Part shown: positions 57,629 to 64,000 of the stretch, piece after piece
How the letters are laid out: each line of letters opens with the position of its first letter
How positions within the stretch are numbered: the stretch's first letter is position 1
Assembly: GCA_013350335.1 (NCBI GenBank)
Contig: CM023535.1
Span: 26,938,617-27,002,616, forward strand
Length of the DNA: 64,000 bases
Reading direction: 5' to 3'
From: Chimonanthus salicifolius
Taxonomy: Eukaryota > Streptophyta > Magnoliopsida > Laurales > Calycanthaceae
The notes under the pieces: generated by a model
The model's input: the letters and a program-made list of their open reading frames with translations, nothing else
The model's database searches: none
What the model was told of the DNA's origin: nothing
Made by a program: the position numbers and the translations under genes

Positions 57629-58760
57629 TGGGGTTCGGCCAAACAACATGGCCGAACCTCACCCACTTGAATTTGAGTCCCTCTTTTTATTTATTATCAA
57701 TCCACATTAGTTTAACTATCTAAGAAACCCTAAGTCCACCAAATATACCCTAGTGGGGTTCGGCCATATACCATGGCCGAACCTCACTTATTTTGTTTTA
57801 ATCCCTCTTTTGGGTTCATAAGCCCAATCACACAATTCCATTGATCTATCCATTTGTACATTAATCATCTTCCCCACATAATAACCAAAGTCCAAAAACA
57901 ACACTTGTGGGGTTCGGCCATACACCATGGCCGAACCTCACTTACCTTAATTTTCACCCTTCCTTTTATTTATCACTCAAACACCACTTAACTAATTTTT
58001 AAACCCTTAGTCCATAAAAATTCCTTAGTGGGGTTCGGCCATACAACATGGCCGAACCTCACCCACTTAAATTTTGTCCAAGTTCATTCTCACTTGATTT
58101 AACCATTCATATCTAATTAAATCCTTTTAACATTAACATCCACCTAAGTCCATAAAAATATTCCCATGGGGTTCGGCCATACACCATGGCCGAACCCATG
58201 GTCTTTCCTTTCCATGATTCATTCATACATCTAAGCTACTTGTACAAATCCATATCCAATATCACCACCCATTAACTTTATTAAAACAGTCCATTAAATT
58301 CAATAACCAAGCAACCTTAAATCCATACATGTTATTTGGTGGGGTTCGGCCATGCACCATGGCCGAACCTCATCTCTTCTTTTAATCCAAGCTATCATTA
58401 AAACCTTTCTAAGGTACCAACCATCTTCCATTAATTAAACATAAGAACCTTATCCATCATTGTCACTCCATTTTGATTTGACCAATTATATTACAAGTTA
58501 ACCACTTCAAAAGAACTAAGTCCACCAAATAACCATTAGTGGGGTTCGGCCATACAACATGGCCGAACCTCACCATATTGATTTTTGTCCCTTTTGTCAT
58601 CATCTATGATGGCTGATTACTTACTTAATACTAAGTCCCAAGATAACCATATGCGATTCCTTAATCAAAAGCATATAACCATTAATAATTTCCAACTATG
58701 TTCTTAACTCCAATTAACCCATAAAAATGGTCCATGGGTTCGGCCATACACATGGCCGAA
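57629..58760 (+). repeat. GGTTCGGCCAT...ATGGCCGAACC array in P3
   Basis: Eight well-kept palindromes start near 57630, 57753, 57908, 58029, 58167, 58340, 58540 and 58738. Most have both arms perfect around a 5-base ACAAC or ACACC loop. Spacing is about 120-200 bp. Confidence 0.92.
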
Positions 58761-59312
58761 CCCTATGGTTTTCTTGATTCAAACATTCCAATATTTATAC
58801 ATAGTTCATGCTTAGCACGTTAGCCATAATAACCTTATGGTTCAGCCATGCAATGGCCGACCCAAAATCCTAACCCTATCTCCATTTAAAACATCTTTAA
58901 AACCTTCATAACATGATATGGTTTTTATCTCTCAAAACCCATAAAAATAACCAAGTCATACAATGGCCGAATCATGTTTCCTTATCCATTTTATTTAACA
59001 AATGGTTATGGTGCACTTACCAATACCGCTACTCCTCCAGTTCTTTCACTCCTTCTTGATCTTCTCCTTCCTTCTTGTCCTTTAACCGAGCCTAACCTTG
59101 CTGGAAACTCCTTGAAGTTGATCGGCCAAGATATTGATTTGAGAGAGAGAGAGAAAGAGAGAAACTTGGCCTTGGATGAGAGTGATAAAACCTTGATGCA
59201 AGCTCCTTTGCTCTAAGTGCACTATGTCTTGGTGGAGTGATCGGCCAAGGACTGATTTGTGTGAGAGACAACCAGCCAATGTTCTTTGTCTTGAGAGGTG
59301 AAAAACGGCCAT

Positions 59313-59313
<1 letters not shown>

Positions 59314-59364
<51 letters not shown>
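59314..59364. repeat. (GA)n microsatellite in P3
   Basis: About 25 uninterrupted GA units in the leader-like part of the LTR, where sister copies have only short GAGAGG runs. Confidence 0.97.
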
Positions 59365-59366
<2 letters not shown>

Positions 59367-59469
59367 AAAATGAAAATTCCTTTGGTTAATGAAATTCAGC
59401 CCATGGTGGTGTCTCTTGGTGGCACCACTTGTAACTCCCATTTGTATTCATCTCCTTCACTTATTCCAT

Positions 59470-60010
59470 TTGGGGGTTTCATCCTTGAGATGAAACCCTC
59501 CAACGGTTTTTGGCTCTTGGGCTGCCTTGGTGTAACCTTCTCCATGTGTGAACCCATTTGTAACTCCATTCCTTAGTGCCTCCCTTGGGGGTTTCATCCT
59601 TGAGATGAAACTCCCAAGGCACCCAACGGCTTCCAATGGTTATCTTAGTGTATCCTTTCCTCCCATCATCCTTCTCTCATTAAGGTTCCATGTGAGAGTT
59701 TCATATTGAAATGAAACTCCCATAGGCTACAACGGCTAGCCTTTGTTGGCCTTGTGTAACCGCCACTCTTTATTCAAATCTTCATGTGGGGGTTTCATTT
59801 TTGAAATGAAACTCCCAAGTGCTAATCGTCTTTCTCATTGGCTGTCCATTTGAAGTTTCATGCATGGAATAAAACTTCCATGCAATCCAACATGTATAAG
59901 GGTCTGAATTTGAAATAAACTTCTCACCTTATGTAACTCCCATAAAACCACCACCTCCATTCATTGCTTATCTAAGAATTTCATGCATGAGATGACCTCC
60001 CATGCATTCC
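59470..60010 (+). repeat. Amplified GGGTTTCAT...ATGAAACCC palindrome in P3
   Basis: GGGTTTCATCCTTGAGATGAAACCC-like palindromes occur at about 59474, 59589, 59696, 59790, 59843 and 59975 (later ones diverged). P1, P2 and P4 each have just one or two related words (GGTTTCCATGAGATGGAAACC near 43588; TCCATGAGATGGAAACC near 14882). Confidence 0.85.
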
Positions 60011-60689
60011 AACGTGTGGAGTGGTTTTAAATTTGAAACTACAACCCTTCAGCTTCACACTTCACTCCATTGAGATAAATATCTCCATAATTTCCCATCC
60101 AACTCATATGACTCAATTCACCCATTAAATTCAACTCAATCCAAACTCAATCATTTAATTCAACTCATTTTACTAAACACTCCATAACCAACTCACTCTC
60201 TTAATTATTTGATTCCATTTCCAACTCAAATCAGTCCCAACTTAGTTAAGGTTGGACTCACTTGGTGGTCAACCAAGTCAACCATGACCCATTGGGTCCC
60301 AATTGGGCATTTTGACCCAATTGACAATCTTGACCCAATTAAGTAAATCTCACCCATTTAATTCACTTGAATCAACTCAAACACTTGTTTGCATTACCAT
60401 TTAATTCAGCCTTAACCTAATTAGCTTGAGCTCACCTAATGGTCAACCAAGTCAACTACGACCCATTGGGTCCCAATTGGGCCTTTTGACCCAAATAGCC
60501 AACTTTGACCCAATTAAGTGTAACTTACACATTTACCCTACATTGAACACTCATTCGATACCCGTTGGGTCTTAATTGAGCCATTGCACAACATCTTACC
60601 CATCTAAGATCCATGTCCATTAATTCATAATTTAAATAGACAAAATTCATGTAAATTGATATTTTAAAAATCCGGGGTGTTACACTATC

Positions 60690-60889
60690 TAAGTATTAAT
60701 GCTAAAAATGTGACTCTTTTTACGTCACATCGTCAAGACGTTCCTTCTTAAACCAAAGTTGATAGAGTTTTTAACCCCAAGGAGTCTCAGTCTTCACTTA
60801 CTCTTCCCTTAAAATATTAAATCTTACTCTTTCTTCTTATTTTTTTAATTTTTTTGACCAAAAACACAAAACAATTTTTTTTCTTAGAC
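60690..60889 (-). mobile_element. L-type internal region, right part (after P3)
   Basis: Continues the internal region cut by P3 and shares the GAGTCTCAGTCTTCACTTAC phrase with 53180. Confidence 0.62.
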
Positions 60890-61228
60890 TTCAGGCTGGA
60901 TTAGTGGGCCAATTTTCGTAGTGTTGTGAATTTATCACTTTCACAATACAACTCCCAAAATTAATTATCCTAATCCAAACTCTCATAGCTGGATTTGAAT
61001 TAAGATAATTTTTATAATAAATTCCAAAAATGAGTGGTAAATTATACACACTTTCCAAAAATAGCAATTTTGGCCCTTTTTTTGCATTTCCTTCCATATT
61101 TAGTTCAATTTCTTGTAATTTCATATTTTTCCTACAAAACTCAAAAATAACATTAAACATATCTAATATACACAAATAAAGGGCTAATTGTTCCAAACAG
61201 CAGGGGTAAAATAGTCATTTTTCAGTGC
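60890..61228 (-). mobile_element. Athila-like LTR fragment (family L)
   Basis: Matches 54590-54911 closely (ACTTCAGGCTGG to GTGCTTAACAAC) and lacks the remainder of the LTR. Confidence 0.75.
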
Positions 61229-62815
61229 TTAACAACTTTGACATTCGAATTATCACCTACCCTAGTTAAACTCTCCTCACCTCAGGTGTAAATCTCGAGA
61301 TTTGATGACGATGCTAGTGTTGAAACTAACATAACCTCAAAGACCCTGCTGTTATCCAAAGTGGATTGATAACTAACTTAGGGTTCACTCAATGGGGACC
61401 TAACTCTAACAAAACACTTAGTTGAATCATGTCTCCATGTATTCATTGTTACTCAAACAAGACCAAATAAAATTCAAACAAAATAAATGACCTAAAACTA
61501 AAAACAAAAAACCTAAACTAACTTAAGACTCTAGACAACTCCTAATCTTTTCTCCAAAAAAATTAGATCTCCAATATGAGTTTAATTTCAATCGCGGCCA
61601 GGTAAGTTCCCAGGTAAGTGGGGGAGCACAGATGACATCTCGTCCCAACTTATCCTTAGACGTGCTCGACCTCATGTCTTGGTGACAGAACTAGCCTTAG
61701 ACACCGTTATTGAAGAAAAACTAAGATTGGTTATCTAAAATTAATTGAATTAAAGATTGTCCTAATGAGCATTAAAGACCCTAAAACTTACTAATGGATG
61801 CTACTTTGATTTTACTTTAAAGTGCATGAACCATTTTATTTACTACTCTTTTTTTTTTTTTTTTAATGCAAACGTAAATCTAACAATGCAAGATACACAA
61901 GCAAATATGCAAATAATTAATCAAACAATCTAACTAATGCATGAGACTTGCAACCTAAATGCATGATCAACGTAAATATGCCATATATTTTTTTATATGC
62001 AAATAATAAATGAGAGCACCCTAAAATAAAATTCTATATATATGCATGAGAAAGATAAAATCAAAATAAAGTAGTTAGGTACTTACCTTATCCTATGCGC
62101 GTATTTTCCAAAAATCTTAACTCGCGATTTAAAATTCCTGAAAAGCACAACACATGAACCTAGGTGAAGATTCTAACTCAAGAATGCATGAACTATATAA
62201 ATGCAAAGGCCTAAATTACAACTAGAAAGAGATTAAAATAATTGAATTCTAATTAAGTCTCCTAATCTGGTGTGAGATTATAAATAAATTTCTAGATTAA
62301 TGCCATTACTTAATAAAAATTTAAATGACGATCTAAAATTAAAAACTTGCCAAAAATAGAGATTTTCTAAAATTAGATGTCTCCAAAATCGAAAATTTTC
62401 TAAAAATTAAATGTTTCCATAGATAGAAGTTCTAAAACCTTCCAAAAATAGATTTATTTCTAAAATTAAAATAATGCTAAAATAGATTATATTTATAATA
62501 ATAGAAAGAGACTAAAAGAAGAAACTAATTGAATTTATCGGATTTCCAAAAATAGAATTTTCCTACAAAAATAGAAACTTATATATTCAACAAGTGTCTA
62601 AGTTTAGCAAAATTTCCAAAATTAGAAACTTCTAAGATCTCTTCTATTTTAAAGAAAATTTTAATTTTAGGTAAGCTTCCAAAATTAGAGTTTATAAAAA
62701 TAGAATTTCCAATTTTAAAAAGTTGCCTAAGTTAGAAGATTCCAAAAATAGAAGTATTTTCTAAAACCATAAAATTCAAAACATATACTTTAAATGTTCC
62801 ATATAATTTGAATGT
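61229..62815 (-). mobile_element. Internal region of the right-most L-type element, non-coding
   Basis: Lies between a primer-binding site (62816-62832) and an LTR fragment. It is A/T-rich with many TCCAAAATTAGA-like words. I see no gag or pol similarity in any frame. Confidence 0.6.
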
Positions 62816-62832
62816 TCCTCGGCAATGGCGCA
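62816..62832 (-). other. Primer-binding site, Asp-tRNA type (Athila-like)
   Basis: TGCGCCATTGCCGAGGA on the - strand, seven A/T bases after the LTR end. It resembles the TGGCGCCGTTGCCGGGGA site of plant Athila elements, with one deletion and two substitutions. It fixes the orientation of the L family as - here. Confidence 0.72.
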
Positions 62833-62839
62833 AAAAAAT

Positions 62840-64000
62840 TGTTGATGTGCAAATATTACATTTATTAATCTCGCAAGCGCACGAACAATTTATAGTATAG
62901 TGTTATGAGTGCGAGGTCGAACCTACAAGGAACAAGTAAAATATATGCAAAAACAAATATATGATTTTGAATTACTATGGTTTTAGAAAATATAGATCTT
63001 AAATTAGTTTAATCCCAGAAATCAATTTTATATTAATGAATATATCTCTAAGTTAATAAAACTTTAGTTATAAATAAATAGATCAAAAAATTAGAACATT
63101 AATTAAATTCAATTAAGAGACTTGATTAATATAGAATTTATAAACAATCTCACACCTAAGTTCAAGAAAACAAAATTAAAGTCTAATTAAATTAAATCTC
63201 AAACTAGTTAACACATCTTGAGAGGGGTTTAAATACATGAAATAAAATACATGAACAATTAAAATACATAACAAATGAATTAAAGAATTGATAAGAAATT
63301 GAACAATAAAAATACAACATGCAAACAAAATAACTTTTTTACAAAATAAAGTGAACATTGAAAATAAATTGACAATAAAAGTAAAAGACAAAGTATAAAA
63401 ATGCATAATTGGAAGGGTGGTTATTGGAATAGACCAGTCACCGCCAAAAATCTGTAAACAAAAACAAAATCTAGATCTGAAGTTCGCATAAAAATCCAAT
63501 CTCAATCATGTTCTTTCATCAAAATCAAGATTTATAAACTTTAATTTAAATAACCGAACTTTAGTAACTTAGATTCAACACTTACAACCTAAGTTCTAAC
63601 TATTATTTCCAATTAAATAAACAAATATTATAGACTTTAAAATCAAATCAAAACAATCAAAAAAGAAATCTGAAAATTGGATGTTTTAGGGTTCTAGAGG
63701 AATATCTTATATTTATTTAATGAAAGAATTAAATACAGGAAATTAGAATTTAAATACAAGAAGATAAAATAAAAATGAAAATTTACAACTCTCACTTGTA
63801 AAATTCGAATGGTGCTCCTGTCTTCTTGTCTTTTCCTCCAGCCTTTGGTCCCTTCAAGCTCCAAGTCAAATTCGAGTTTGTATATGGGTTAATAGGGTAT
63901 TTATAGGACTTGGGATTGGAATGATGGGGGGAGATTAAATCTTGGTTTAAGTTAATGCATGAAAGGCTTGGATTTGATCTAACTAAACGTGGATGGATGG
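62840..64000 (-). mobile_element. Athila-like 5' LTR (family L), runs off right edge
   Basis: Ends TTTGCACATCAACA on the - strand next to the primer site. The 1161 bp present align throughout with 48580-49740, with few differences. Confidence 0.82.

Larger units (their letters stand above)
56416..60684 (+). mobile_element. Solo LTR, family P, copy P3 (4269 bp)
   Basis: Begins TATAACGCCCCGCC (G to A in the usual TGTAAC) and ends CCGGGGTGTTACA. Flanked by the perfect duplication CTATC (56411-56415 and 60685-60689). About 700 bp longer than P1 and P2, largely because of an amplified second palindrome (59470-60010) and a longer main array (57629-58760). Contains the CCCAATTGGGC words typical of the family. 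No internal region. Confidence 0.9.

Overview
The window is nuclear DNA of a flowering plant. Evidence: one intron-containing plant gene with GT-AG introns, plant-type Ty1/copia and Ty3/gypsy retroelements, tRNA-derived SINEs, truncated LINEs, and an AT-rich background. I cannot name the species. Only one ordinary cellular gene is visible. It spans 17594-26958 on the + strand in six exons and encodes a 273-residue ER-lumen-protein-retaining-receptor (ERD2)-like membrane protein. Its upstream region carries a G-box and an exact CCAAT-N10-CACG (ERSE-type) element. The left edge holds a 366-codon open frame (1098 to 1, - strand, running off the window) that resembles the 'putative plant transposon protein' domain. 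Upstream of it is an extraordinary array of perfect 16-bp palindromes centred on TTCGAA.

Layout. 1-2.5 kb: transposon-protein ORF plus palindrome array. 2.5-11.6 kb: AT-rich intergenic DNA with a SINE (3079-3299), a MITE with 9-bp target duplications (5889-6234), a SINE-like insertion, and a copia-like LTR with primer-binding site (8605-9393). 11.6-15.7 kb: an Athila-like LTR fragment (family L) split by a 3.56-kb solo LTR (family P, copy P1). 17.1-27.1 kb: the ERD2-like gene, with a LINE remnant in intron 1 and a SINE in intron 5. 30.9-45.3 kb: a deeply nested stack. A chromovirus-type gypsy pol end holds a LINE tail and a shortened L-type LTR. Its 3' LTR is split by P4 (- strand), which is itself split by a 5.76-kb copia element and by P2. 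46-48.2 kb: probable Tat/Ogre-like LTR with primer site and a repeated CCGAGGGGTCGG motif. 48.6-64 kb: tandem, degenerate, apparently non-coding Athila-like blocks (L-type LTRs, polypurine tracts, an Asp-tRNA-type primer site), split by P3 (4.27 kb) and by a short copia-type LTR.

Main novelty candidate. Three unrelated-looking elements place a dense array of perfect short palindromes just upstream of a pyrimidine-rich, leader-like segment, but each uses a different palindrome: ATTCATTCGAATGAAT (1547-2499), TTCAGTCGACTGAA in 72-bp units (39735-40325, inside P4), and GGTTCGGCCAT...ATGGCCGAACC (P1, P2, P3). P-family LTRs therefore keep the array position while the palindrome sequence is replaced, and P3 has amplified a second palindrome. 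P1, P2 and P3 are solo LTRs with perfect 5-bp target duplications. What these arrays do is not known from sequence alone; dimeric-protein binding, hairpin RNA and siRNA production, and cruciform or inversion effects are testable possibilities.
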